A stretch of 64,000 nt of DNA from CAVSDF01 sp963726715. Lineage in GTDB: Bacteria > Bacteroidota > Rhodothermia > Rhodothermales > BA12. Shown piece by piece: positions 54,978-63,912 of this stretch. The notes under the pieces are model-generated. The model was not told the origin of the DNA. It made no database searches and saw only the letters and a program-made list of their open reading frames with translations. Numbering within the stretch: the first letter of the stretch is position 1; every line of letters begins with the position of its first letter. The position numbers were made by a program, and so were the translations under genes. The stretch lies in contig CAVSDF010000007.1 of the NCBI GenBank assembly GCA_963726715.1, positions 186,001-250,000 of the forward strand, read 5' to 3'.

Positions 54978-55547
54978 TGCAATTCAACTAGCGCAGCGAT
55001 GGCTTCGGCGATGGCGGGCGGTTCGGGGAGGCGGCCCTCGCCGATGAGGCCGGAGGCGAGCGGGCCGGAGGCGGGGCCAAGGACGTGTGTGCCGCGCGCG
55101 CGGAGCGTCGCGATGTTGGCCTGCGTCGCCGGGTGGCGCCACATGTCGTGGTCCATCGCCGGGCACACGAGGACGGGGCAGCGTGCGGAGAGGAAGACAG
55201 CGGCGAGGAGCGTGTCGCAGGCGCCGGTGGCGAAGCGCGCGAGCGTGTGCGCGGTGGCGGGCGCGACGACGATCACGTCGGCCCAGAGGCCGAGATCGAC
55301 GTGGCGCGTCCAGCTTCCCGTCGCGTCCGACGCCGGCAGTCGGCCACAGATCGACATCGACCGATCCGGCCACGAGCGCGCCGAACGTGAGGCGCGAAAT
55401 GAAGCGCTCAGCGTCGGGCGTCATCACGACCCGGACCTCGGCGCCTGCGCGGCCGAGCTCGCGGACGAGGAAAGCGGCCTTGTAGGCGGCGATTCCGCCA
55501 CAAATGCCGACCAGGACACGTTTTCCACAGAGCGAATCGAGCGGCAT
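54266..55547 (-). CDS. coaBC: Bifunctional phosphopantothenoylcysteine decarboxylase/synthetase, one frameshift
   Basis: CoaBC performs two steps of coenzyme A synthesis: joining Cys to 4'-phosphopantothenate and decarboxylating the product with FMN. If one base is removed near 55340 the protein is 426 residues. The first part has 'RVLVGICGGIAAYKAAFLVR' and 'EVRVVMTPDAERFISRLTFG'. After the break come 'HVDLGLWADVIVVAPATAHT', 'CPVLVCPAMDHDMW', then the synthetase domain: 'VLVTAGPTREHIDPVRFLSN', 'PSTGTMGFAIA' and 'DFVVMTAAVADYAP'. Everything except the junction is intact, so sequence error is likely. Its start lies 68 bp from the origin region. It contains two GACCGNNCGGTC palindromes. Confidence 0.93.
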
Positions 55548-55614
55548 CGGGCGTGGGACGGGGAGAAACGGCGATTGGAGGGCCTCAGGGGCGCCGCACA
55601 TGCGCGGGCACCTG

Positions 55615-56023
55615 TTCATCCACAGTGTGGACAACGGTGTGGACAAGTGCGGGACGAAATGTAGGCAACTCGCCCGCGCCGACAGGCCGGCGGACGGACG
55701 TGGACGACCGCCACACTTGTCCACATCCGGCACGCGCTCGTCCACATTGTGGACGACTGGTGGACGGCCGGGGACTGTAACGGACCTGTTTCCTGTGGAC
55801 GACTGTGGGCACGTGGACAACCTGCCGTCCGGTCTCTCGAAACGCCCAGAACTGACCCTGTGGGGACGGTGCGAGCGTGCGCCCACGTGGACGGCGTGTG
55901 GACAAGTGCCCCTCGGCCGTCCACACTCCATCCACACCCTGTGGACGATGCGGTTATCCACGTATCCACAGCCCCTACTACTCTCCTTCTACTCTTTTAT
56001 AAAAAAGAAAACATTGATAGATA
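55615..56023 (+). other. oriC: Probable chromosomal replication origin (oriC)
   Basis: Within the non-coding gap 55548-56140 I count about fourteen DnaA-box-like 9-mers. TTGTCCACA occurs at 55717-55725 and, reversed, at 55626-55634, 55638-55646 and 55897-55905. TCGTCCACA occurs at 55738-55746 and, reversed, at 55748-55756, 55794-55802 and 55940-55948. Weaker ones include 55616-55624, 55812-55820, 55917-55925, 55928-55936 and TTATCCACG at 55954-55962. The last box, GTATCCACA (55962-55970), is followed by GCCCC, then CTAC-type DnaA-trios TACTACTCTCCTTCTACTC, then an AT-rich tract TTTTATAAAAAAG to about 56022. This order of box, GC-rich spacer, trios and unwinding element is that of the B. subtilis basal unwinding system. 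Confidence 0.85.
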
Positions 56024-56140
56024 GACCCTGAGAGGGTAAGGACCGGTTTGCGCGAGGGCAGGCGGGCGCGGTAGGTTGGTCCCATCGACTCCGCTCCCCG
56101 CAGACCCCGGCCCCGCTGCCTGCTCCCCGATGCTCTCGCT

Positions 56141-58642
56141 TCACCGACGCCACGCGATCTCCTCGACCGTCAGCCCATCGCTGCGAAGCCAGACCGCGCC
56201 TGACGCCGAGGTCTCGTGGACGTTCGGGCAGGCCGACTGCCAGCGGCGGATAACTTCGGGGTTCGGCAGGCGATACACGTTCCGAGCGGCGACGCTGACG
56301 ACGGCGTGGCAACCGGGCATCGCCGCGAGGGCGACGAGCGCCGGACTCGACGAGGTCCGCGAGCCGTGGTGCCCGACCTTCACGACGCTGCTGCCGAGGA
56401 GCGAGCCGTAGCGCGCCACGAGCCGCGCCTCGCTCGGAAGCTGCGCGTCGCCGAGGAAGAGCCACGTGGTCGTGCCGTACCGCATCCGCACGACGATCGA
56501 GGCGTCGTTGGTCTCCGACGGATGGGTGAGCGTATCGGCGGGGGCGAGGATGTCGAGCGTGACGGTGGGGTCGAGATCGAGGCGATCGCCCGCTTTCACG
56601 GCGCGCAGCGGGACGCCGAGGCTGTCGGCGAGGTGGGCGACGGTGCGGTGAACGTCGGAGTTGAAGTTGTCCCCATTGTGGACAACGGTGTGGACAGGTT
56701 CGGCGCGCAGGAGCGCGGGAAGTCCGCCTTCGTGGTCGCGGTGCGGGTGCGAAATGACGACAGCGTCGATGTGGTCGATGCCGAGTTGCCGCAGGTGCGG
56801 GAGGATCGTGCGCGTGGCCGCATCGCCGCGGTCGTCGGAGGGGCCGGTGTCGACCAGCACGGTTTTGCCGCCGGGGAGACGCACGAGCGCGGCGTCGCCC
56901 TGCCCGACATCGAAGAACAGGACCTCGAGGTGCGGGTCGGCGTCGCGGTCGAGCGCGCCCGCCCAGACGGTGCCGCAGACGAGTGCGAGCGTCGCCGAAA
57001 GGGCGCCTGCGCGGAGTCGGCGGCGGGGCCAGGCGGCGAGGGTCACGACGAGCGAGGCGAGCACGAGCGTCCAGAGCGCCGATGTCGTCGCGCCTTCGTA
57101 GGCGAGCGCGCCGAGCCACGCGTCGCCGCGTTCGGTCAGGGTGAGGAGCGCGCGGGCGAGCGCGTCGGCGCTTCGTCCGAGGGGCGCGGCGAGCGCCGGA
57201 AGGTCAGCGAACGCGACGGTGGCGAGCGACGCCGAGAACGTGAGCGAGGTGAGCGGGATCGCCGGAATGTTGAGGAGGAGGCCGCCGAGCGGCAACCGGC
57301 CGAAGACGGCGAGGAGCACGGGCAGCGTCGCCAGACTCGCCGCGACGGTGGCGAGCGTCGTGGTGACGAGGCCGCGCACGCCTGGACGCTCGGCGATCCG
57401 CCGCAGCCGCGGGCGCCGTTCGATGGGCCGTCGCAGCACCGGCACGAGCAGCACGAGTCCCGCGACGGCGGAGAACGACAGCAGGAATCCGGCCTCGAAG
57501 ACCTGCGCCGGGCGCATCGCCAGCACGACGAGCATCGCCAGCCCCAGCGCATTCATCGCCGACGACGAGCGCTGCGCGAGATCGGCTCCGATGAGCGCCG
57601 CTGCCATCACCACCGCCCGCACCACCGACGCCGAGCCGCCCGTCACCGCCGCGTACACGACGAGCACGCCGAGCGTCAGGACCGCGCGGACGGCATCGAC
57701 GACGATGCGCCGCCGCGTCATCCGCCGCAGCACGCCCGCGAGCAGGCCGTAGAGCAGCATCCCGACGAGCAGGACGTGGAGGCCGGAGACGGCGAGCAGG
57801 TGCGTCAGGCCAGTCCGGCGGAAGGCTTCCTCCGTCTCCGGTTCGAGCGCCGAGCGGTCGCCGAGCAGGAGCGCCGTGTGGAGCGCCTGCCCGTCGGCGC
57901 TGGGGATGTAGCGGGCGATGGCGGTCTCGATGCGCTGCCGCGCCGCCGCCGTCGCGGCTCCGAACCCGTCCGGATGCGCGGGCGCGACGATCCGCACGGC
58001 CTGTGGCTCATAGACGCGCAGCAGTGGCGACGCGGCCTTGCCGCGAGAGCCAGCGCCCGTAGTCGAAGTCTGACGGGTTGCGGCGCGCCGGGAGGGCGGC
58101 GAGGCGTCCGGTCAGGCGCACGCGGTCGCCGACGCGGAGGGGCGGGAACGGCACCGGTGGCTCCCACGACGGCCCGGCGAGCGTCACCTCGACGGTCCCG
58201 ACGACCGCCACGCCCGGCGCGGCGCTCCGGAGCGGTCGGTGGTGAGGGCGAAGCGCGTCCGCCCGGCGCGGGTGCGCGGGCGCGAGGCGACGGTGCCGTG
58301 GAGGACGGTGTCGGGCGCGCGGGCGTCGTCGACGGGCACGAGGTGGGCGACGCTGCCGGGCGGACGGGCAGCGTCGCGGGCGCCGAGAAGTCCACCGAGG
58401 GCGACGGCGGCGATGACGAGCGCGGCCATCCGCGCGAGGCGGGCGAGCGAGACGAGGCGCGCCGGTTCGGGCACGAGCGCGACGAGCGCCGCAGCCGTCG
58501 CGGCCAGCGTCCACGGCCACACCGGCAGCGGCGAGCCCGAGGCGTGCGCGAGCGCGTCGGCGAGAACGATGCCTGCGGCGAGGCCGAGCGCGACCACGAG
58601 CGCCGGAACGGTGCGGAGGTCGGGCAGGCCGTCGGGGCGCAT
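56141..58642 (-). CDS. comEC: ComEC/Rec2 family competence channel, two frameshifts
   Basis: ComEC forms the inner-membrane channel for single-stranded DNA during natural transformation. About 833 residues in three frames: from ATG 58642, a hydrophobic N-terminal region ('LGLAAGIVLADALAHASGSP'); after a break near 58225, an OB-fold part ('LRVGDRVRLTGRLAALPARR', 'FDYGRWLSRQG'); after a second break near 58050, the competence domain ('LLLGDRSALEPETEEAFRRT', 'GLTHLLAVSGLHVLLVGMLL') with many helices; then a metallo-beta-lactamase domain ('FFDVGQGDAALVRLPGGKTV', metal ligands in 'ISHPHRDHEGG'). The first break needs a base added and the second one removed. It is read toward the origin. Whether the strain is competent is not shown. 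Confidence 0.88.
56677..56697 (-). promoter_or_regulatory. Pair of DnaA boxes inside comEC
   Basis: TGTGGACAA (56677-56685), a perfect reversed TTGTCCACA, is followed with a 12-bp period by TGTGGACAG (56689-56697). The same pair with the same spacing stands at 55626-55646 in the origin, and the joining bases CGG are also shared. It is inside the comEC coding sequence, 1.05 kb away. It may be a satellite DnaA-binding site. Confidence 0.45.
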
Positions 58643-58721
58643 CGGCGCGGGGCGGAGTGTGGATGCGCGAAGGTAGTCATGCGCGATGTGGCGCGCAGGG
58701 GGAATTGCGTTCGCCCTGTGC

Positions 58722-58839
58722 AGACCTGTCAGGTCCCTGCACCTGACAGGTCTTTCCCCGCCACAGCCGTCGTCGTCGGCTGTGGGCCGTGCCTTGCCGG
58801 GGCGGTGGAGGTGCAACGGGGCGGGTCGAGACCCGCCCC
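58722..58839. repeat. Three perfect inverted repeats between comEC and nusB
   Basis: In the 352-bp divergent gap (58643-58994): AGACCTGTCAGGT (58722-58734) with ACCTGACAGGTCT (58741-58753), a 13-bp stem with a 6-nt loop followed by TTT; CCACAGCCG (58761-58769) with CGGCTGTGG (58777-58785); and a 22-bp palindrome with arms GGGGCGGGTCG (58818-58839). The first looks like an intrinsic terminator or a dispersed-repeat unit. No gene was found in the gap. Confidence 0.65.
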
Positions 58840-58994
58840 TACGGGACGTTTGGGCGCACAGCCGGGTCGTCGGCTCCCTACACCCGTCCCCCCACGCCCC
58901 CGAGGGGCGAACAGGCGGTGAATGCGGGCGCGGGCAAGAACACCGGCACCGGCGCGGCTTACAAGACGGCCTCCTTCTCTCTTCCGATCCGACG

Positions 58995-59693
58995 ATGGCC
59001 ATCACCCGGCGCGAAGTCCGCGAGCGCGTTATGCAGGCGCTCTATGCCCTCGAACAGGGCGGCGGCAACCCGCGCGAGGTGCTCGACACCGTCCTCCTGC
59101 CTGCCCTCGAAGAGGCCGAACCGACGGCGCGGCGCTTCGGCGAGGCGCTCTTCCTGCGCGCGCTCGACCTCCACGACGACGTCGACGCGCTCATCGGGCA
59201 GCAGGTCAAGAACTGGGAGATCGAGCGCATCGCCCTCGTCGACCACGTGCTCCTGCGCCTCGCCATCACCGAGTTTCTCGGGTTCGAGGACATCCCGCCG
59301 AAGGTGACGATCAACGAGGCCATCGAGATCGCCAAGCGCTACTCGACGCACAAGAGCGGGCAGTTCGTGAACGGCGTGCTCGACGGCGTGCTCGCGAGGC
59401 TCCGCGAGGACGGACGGATCAAGAAAGTCGGGCGCGGCCTCGTCGGCTCGACGCCCGGACAGCCGAGCGCGCCCCGCGTCGGCTCCGGAGACGGATCGGG
59501 CAACGCCCGCGCCCGCCGCGACGCCGCCCGGCAGGCCGCGAAAGCCGCCCTCGCCGCCGCCTCCGACGAGACGGGCGATGGGTCCGGCGCGTCGGCTGGC
59601 ACCGCTGCGGACGCCACCGGCGACACCGGCACGGTCGATGGCAGCGCTCCGAACGCGGCGGCGGCGGATGCTTCGACGGACGGAGAGGGCTGA
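58995..59693 (+). CDS. nusB: Transcription antitermination factor NusB with C-terminal extension
   Basis: A 232-residue NusB. The core (about residues 1-150) matches the family: 'ITRREVRERVMQALYALEQG', 'EIERIALVDHVLLRLAITEF' and 'KVTINEAIEIAKRYSTHKSG', then 'FVNGVLDGVLARLRED'. NusB binds boxA RNA with S10 and supports rRNA antitermination. The last ~75 residues are an Ala/Gly/Asp/Ser-rich extension ('DETGDGSGASAGTAADATGD') not found in ordinary NusB. The phosphatase gene begins one base after the stop. Confidence 0.96.
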   Translation: MAITRREVRERVMQALYALEQGGGNPREVLDTVLLPALEEAEPTARRFGEALFLRALDLHDDVDALIGQQVKNWEIERIALVDHVLLRLAITEFLGFEDIPPKVTINEAIEIAKRYSTHKSGQFVNGVLDGVLARLREDGRIKKVGRGLVGSTPGQPSAPRVGSGDGSGNARARRDAARQAAKAALAAASDETGDGSGASAGTAADATGDTGTVDGSAPNAAAADASTDGEG

Positions 59694-59694
59694 C

Positions 59695-60363
59695 GTGGCG
59701 CGCTACGCCATCGGCGACGTGCACGGGTGCGCGCGGACGCTCGCGGCGCTCGTCGCCCGCATCGCCCCGACGCCCGACGACCACCTCGTCTTCCTCGGCG
59801 ATTACATCGACCGCGGCCCCGACACGCCCGGCGTCGTCGATTTCCTGCTCGACCTCGCCACGCGCACGACATGCACGTTCCTGCGCGGCAACCACGACCA
59901 GATGATGCTCGACGCACTCGCGGGCCTGCGCGGCGCCGCCTACGACGCCTGGATCACGCGCAACGGCGGCGACGCGACGATGCGGCAGTACGGCGCCCGC
60001 GGCGGCGTTCCGGACGCCCACGCGGCCTTCTTCCGCGAGACGCTGCTGGCGCTCGATGCCCCCGAGGCGGCGTACGTCCACGCCGGTCTCGACCCGCACC
60101 GCAGCGTCGCCGAGCAGATGGCGGCGCCGGACGAGGAGACGCTGCTGTGGAGCCGCGACCACCTGCGCGTGCGTCCCTCGACGGTCGTCTGGGAGAAGCC
60201 GGTCGTCTTCGGCCACACGCCGCGCCCCGACCCGCTCCTCGCCGCCCCGATGATCGGCCTCGACACCGGCTGCGTCTACGGCCCCACCCGCCCCGACCTC
60301 GGCCGCCTCTGCGCGCTGCGGATGGACGACGGGACGGTCTTCCTCGAACCGTACTGCGGGTGA
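59695..60363 (+). CDS. Serine/threonine-type metallophosphoesterase
   Basis: A 222-residue calcineurin-like phosphoesterase of the bacterial PP1-like (PrpA/PrpB, lambda phosphatase) type. The metal-binding blocks are complete: 'GDVHGCARTLAAL', 'FLGDYIDRGPDTPGVVDFLL' and 'FLRGNHDQMMLDAL', plus the late His residues in 'AAYVHAGLDP' and 'VVFGHTPRPDPLL'. It may dephosphorylate proteins or Ap4A-like nucleotides. It starts at GTG (59695), one base after nusB ends, so it is translated together with nusB. No cognate protein kinase is nearby. Confidence 0.92.
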   Translation: MARYAIGDVHGCARTLAALVARIAPTPDDHLVFLGDYIDRGPDTPGVVDFLLDLATRTTCTFLRGNHDQMMLDALAGLRGAAYDAWITRNGGDATMRQYGARGGVPDAHAAFFRETLLALDAPEAAYVHAGLDPHRSVAEQMAAPDEETLLWSRDHLRVRPSTVVWEKPVVFGHTPRPDPLLAAPMIGLDTGCVYGPTRPDLGRLCALRMDDGTVFLEPYCG

Positions 60364-60487
60364 CGCTGCGCGGGTGCCGGGACGTGCGTTCGCGTCGCAT
60401 TCGGCGGCGCGTAGGTGCGGGAGGAGGCGCGCGGTGCCGTTCTTGCGTTTCGATCTGACTTCCTCTCTGACCTGATTTCCTGACCCG

Positions 60488-61594
60488 ATGGCCCTCACCT
60501 GCGGCATCGTCGGCCTGCCCAACGTCGGCAAGTCCACGCTTTTCAACGCGCTCACGTCGAGTGCGGCAGCCCTTGCTGCCAACTACCCGTTCGCCACGAT
60601 CGAGCCGAACGTCGGCGTCGTGCCGGTGCCGGACGCGCGGCTCGACACGCTCGCAGCCCTTGCCTCGTCGAAGCAGACGCTTCCGGCGACCATCGAGTTC
60701 GTCGACATCGCGGGCCTCGTCGAGGGCGCGTCGAAGGGCGAAGGACTCGGCAACCAGTTCCTCTCGCACATCCGCGAGGTCGACGCCGTGGTGCAGGTCG
60801 TGCGGTGCTTCGAGGACGAGAACATCGTCCACGTCGCCGGGTCGGTCGATCCGGCGCGCGACATCGAGATCATCGAGACCGAACTGCTGCTCAAGGACCT
60901 CGACACCGCCGAGAAGCGCGCGAAGAAGCAGGTCGGCGCGGCCAAGACGGGCGACAAGAAGGCCAAGGACGAACTCGCCTTCTACGAGCGCCTGAGCGTC
61001 CACCTGGGCGACGGCAAGACCGCCCGCGCCTACGAACCGGCCACCGACGACGAGGCGATCTGGCTGCGCGAGCTGTTCCTGCTCACCGGCAAGCCGCTCC
61101 TCTTCATGGCCAACGTGGCCGAGGCCGACCTGCCCGACGGCGACGGCAACGCGCACGTGGCGACCGTCCGCGAGATCGCCGCGCGCGAGGGCGCCGAGGT
61201 GATCGTCGTCTGCGCCGACCTCGAGGCGCAGATCGGCGAGCTCGAAGCCGACGAGCGCGAACTGTTTCTGACCGAGATGGGCCTCGACCGCCCCGGCCTC
61301 GACCGCCTCATCACCGCCGCCTTCCGGCTGCTCGGGCTCATCACCTACTTCACCGTCGGGCCGAAGGAGGCGCGGGCGTGGACGATCACGCGCGGCACCA
61401 AGGCGCCGGGCGCGGCGGGCGTCATCCACAGCGACTTCGAGAAGGGCTTCATCCGCGCCGAGACGATCAAGTACGCCGACTACGCGCGCCTCAAGACCGA
61501 GGGCGCCGTCAAGGAGGCCGGGCTGATGCGCGCCGAGGGCCGCGACTACACCGTCGAGGACGGCGACGTGATGCACTTCCGCTTCAACGTCTGA
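60488..61594 (+). CDS. ychF: Ribosome-binding ATPase YchF
   Basis: A 368-residue YchF, a universally conserved Obg-family P-loop protein that prefers ATP to GTP and binds ribosomes. The G1 motif is 'GLPNVGKSTLFNAL', G3 'EFVDIAGLVEGASKGEGLGN' and the hydrophobic G4 variant 'LLFMANVAEAD'. The coiled-coil insert follows 'VQVVRCFEDENIVHVAG'. The C-terminal TGS domain ends 'AEGRDYTVEDGDVMHFRFNV', as in the family. It appears to be a separate transcription unit, 124 bp after the phosphatase gene, in a gap that contains a partial family C repeat near 60376. Confidence 0.99.
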   Translation: MALTCGIVGLPNVGKSTLFNALTSSAAALAANYPFATIEPNVGVVPVPDARLDTLAALASSKQTLPATIEFVDIAGLVEGASKGEGLGNQFLSHIREVDAVVQVVRCFEDENIVHVAGSVDPARDIEIIETELLLKDLDTAEKRAKKQVGAAKTGDKKAKDELAFYERLSVHLGDGKTARAYEPATDDEAIWLRELFLLTGKPLLFMANVAEADLPDGDGNAHVATVREIAAREGAEVIVVCADLEAQIGELEADERELFLTEMGLDRPGLDRLITAAFRLLGLITYFTVGPKEARAWTITRGTKAPGAAGVIHSDFEKGFIRAETIKYADYARLKTEGAVKEAGLMRAEGRDYTVEDGDVMHFRFNV

Positions 61595-61673
61595 TCGCGG
61601 CGCACAGACGCTGGTTTTCGGCCTGACAGGGTTCCGCAGGGTCCAAGCGACCGCGTCCGGGATACGGGCGTAG

Positions 61674-62271
61674 GCGTGCGTCCGCATCCCCGTTCCTTCT
61701 CTCCCCCCCACTCCCGCCGCTCCGGCGGTTCGCACCGCCCGGTGGTTCGGCGCCCGCGTCGACAGCCGCCTCTATCCGGCGGCGACGGCGGTGAGTTCGG
61801 CGGCGGATGCGTTCATCCCCATCGCGCCCGCGAACACGCTGCTCGTGGCGACCGTCCTCGCGCGCCCGGCGCGGTGGCGCGTGGCGCCTCTGTGGTTCGC
61901 AGCGGGGACGACGGTCGGAGCCGTCGCCTTCGCGGCGCTCGTGGCGCACGTCGGGCCTGCCCTCATCGGCGGCGCGATGCCCGAGATCGACCCCCGCGTC
62001 GATGTGTGGACCGATACCTACGGCGCGTTTGCCGTCTTCGGCCTCCGTGCCGCTCTCGATGCACACGGCGACCGTGGCCGTCGCGCTCGCCGGGATTCCC
62101 CTCCCCGAACTCGCGCTCGCCATCGGCGCGGGGAGGCTCATCTCCTTCGGCGCCGTCTCGTCGGTCGCGCGCTTCGCCCCCGAGCCGTTCCGGCGCTTCG
62201 GCCCCGTTCGGCGCATCCTCGACGCCGCCGCACCGCCTGCGCCGGCGGGTCCGGACGTGCGGCCCGCGTAG
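61674..62271 (+). pseudogene. Broken membrane protein (possible VTT/DedA-like)
   Basis: Two frames with continuous membrane-protein sequence: 'RWFGARVDSRLYPAATAVSS', 'ADAFIPIAPANTLLVATVLA' and 'WFAAGTTVGAVAFAALVAHV', then, after a frame change near 62045, 'HTATVAVALAGIPLPELALA' to the stop at 62271. The layout (a polar segment, a Pro-rich re-entrant helix, then paired helices) reminds me of VTT/SNARE-associated (YqaA-like) proteins. No ATG exists in the open frame; the first start is a GTG at 61791, so the N-terminus may be lost too. The family is tentative. Confidence 0.4.
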
Positions 62272-62281
62272 ACGCCGCCCG

Positions 62282-63403
62282 TCAGCGCACGACGAGCGTG
62301 CGGGAGGTCTCGAAGCGCTCGCCGGTCACGCGCACGACGTAGGCGCCGCGGGCGAGGCTGGGAAGCGCCACGTCCGCCGTGCCCGAGACCGAGGCCTCGT
62401 CCGTCCACACCTCGCGCCCGAGCACGTCGTAGACGGCCACGCGGACGGCCTGCTCGGCGGCTTCGATGCGCACGGCGCGGCGTCCGAGGAGCGTCACGCG
62501 GTGGCCGCCGGGGGCGGCGATCTCGACCGTCACGGGGGCCGAGCGCGTCGTCGTGCCGTCCACATCGGTCTGGCGCAGGCGGAAGCTGTGGCGCCCGGCG
62601 GTGAGGCCGGTCACGTCGGTGGTGTAGTCGGTGCGCTCGCTCGTCGTGCCGCGCCCGGCGATGAACGTCGAGGCATCGGCCCAGTCGCCGCCGCGCTGCT
62701 GCTCGACGACGAAGCCGCTGTTGTTCGTCTCGCTCGCCGTCGTCCACGCGAGGCGCGCGCCGGTGCCGCTCGCGGCGGCGGTGAAGGCGACGAGTTCGAC
62801 CGGGAGTGCCTGATCGGTGGCAAGCGACGTGTCGTCGAAGATCGCGTCGCAGAAATCGACCGCGTCGGCGACGCAGCGCATCCCCACCTGGAGCCGAGAC
62901 GATCCCGCTGGCGCGAGCGCTGTGACCGTGTACTTCGTCCACACGCCGCTCACGGGCGTGAACGTGTTGGTCGTCGTCGCGCCGACCTGAACGTCCGACG
63001 GGTTGAAGAAGGCGAGCGTGAGCGCGATCCTGTCTCCGTTTCCGACCGGACGTGCGCCGTAGGCGGTAAAGGTGACGGTGCGCCCGGCGAGCGCACTGTT
63101 GGCCTGGATGCGCTGCGTGAGCGTGACGCTCTCGCCGGGCTGCCCGCCGCCGTTCAGGAACGCCCGCGCGCCCTCCCGCGCCGCTGGTCCGCCGAAGGCA
63201 TCGCCGTTGCGGCACTCCCACGCGCCCGTCGGCGTGCTCGTCCAGCCGACGGGCGTGCGGTCCGTGGGGTCGATCGGGGTCTCGCAGCCGCCGTTGACGA
63301 GGCCTCCGAGGGGCACCTGCGCCGAGGCGAGCGGAGCAGCGGCGAGGGCAGTGCCCAGAACGGCTGCGAGGGCGATCTGGCGAACGACTGGGGCGAACGG
63401 CAT
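62282..63403 (-). CDS. Secreted protein with type IX secretion sorting domain
   Basis: A 373-residue exported protein. Signal peptide residues 1-28 end 'LASAQ'. The next ~170 residues resemble a carbohydrate-binding jelly-roll ('LVNGGCETPIDPTDRTPVGW', 'ITLTLAFFNPSDVQVG'-like strands and a Cys pair). A fibronectin-like linker follows, beginning 'LPVELVAFTAAASG' and 'WTTASETNNSGFVVEQQ', a pattern typical of Rhodothermota surface proteins. The C-terminal ~75 residues are a T9SS sorting domain ('VRVAVYDVLGREVWTDEASV', 'LARGAYVVRVTGE'). The protein should be secreted and attached to or released from the surface. The ligand is unknown. It converges on the broken membrane protein gene. Confidence 0.85.
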   Translation of the reverse strand: MPFAPVVRQIALAAVLGTALAAAPLASAQVPLGGLVNGGCETPIDPTDRTPVGWTSTPTGAWECRNGDAFGGPAAREGARAFLNGGGQPGESVTLTQRIQANSALAGRTVTFTAYGARPVGNGDRIALTLAFFNPSDVQVGATTTNTFTPVSGVWTKYTVTALAPAGSSRLQVGMRCVADAVDFCDAIFDDTSLATDQALPVELVAFTAAASGTGARLAWTTASETNNSGFVVEQQRGGDWADASTFIAGRGTTSERTDYTTDVTGLTAGRHSFRLRQTDVDGTTTRSAPVTVEIAAPGGHRVTLLGRRAVRIEAAEQAVRVAVYDVLGREVWTDEASVSGTADVALPSLARGAYVVRVTGERFETSRTLVVR

Positions 63404-63515
63404 GGCACGTAGGAGATGTAATCGCGATAGACCGAAGGTCGGACCGGTTCATCTCCGGCGGAGCGCGTCGCCCAGATTTCCCAACGTGCGCGCCCGGTGC
63501 GTGCTGGGGTCTCGC

Positions 63516-63866
63516 TCAGCCGCGCTCGCGGCGCAGGAGGGCCCGGGCGCGCTCGACCATCGCGTCGCTTTCCGAACGCTCCGTGGCGATGTCGCCGGGC
63601 GCGCCGTCGTCGGGGAGGGAGATCTGCGACTGCCGGACGGCGCTCGTGAGGCGCACCTCGTCTTCGTCCTCCGGATTGTAGATACTGCCGCGCCTGAGCG
63701 ACGCCGTCGCGTGCGAGAGCAGCCCGATGCCCCAGCCGAGGGCGGGCCACTGCGCCCACCACACGCCCGGCGAGGTGAGCAGGTTGATGCCGACCATGAG
63801 CGCCATTCCGGCGACGTACGCCGCGACGTGCCGGTGAAGACCGGGGCGGGAGAAGTCGAGCGTCAT
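63516..63866 (-). CDS. 2TM domain protein
   Basis: A 116-residue protein with a 2TM domain (PF13239 type). Its two helices, 'VAAYVAGMALMVGINLLTSP' and 'WPALGWGIGLLSHATAS', are joined by the usual 'GVWWAQWPALGWGIGL' turn. In other bacteria this domain is often attached to LytTR or histidine kinase regulators. Here a hydrophilic tail of about 55 residues ('VRQSQISLPDDGAPG') replaces that partner. Function is unknown. The next partial gene lies upstream on the same strand, 46 bp away. Confidence 0.8.
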   Translation of the reverse strand: MTLDFSRPGLHRHVAAYVAGMALMVGINLLTSPGVWWAQWPALGWGIGLLSHATASLRRGSIYNPEDEDEVRLTSAVRQSQISLPDDGAPGDIATERSESDAMVERARALLRRERG

Positions 63867-63912
63867 CGGCGTCGGGGATCGGAAGGAAAGGGAACGCCGG
63901 GCGCGGCGGCGC

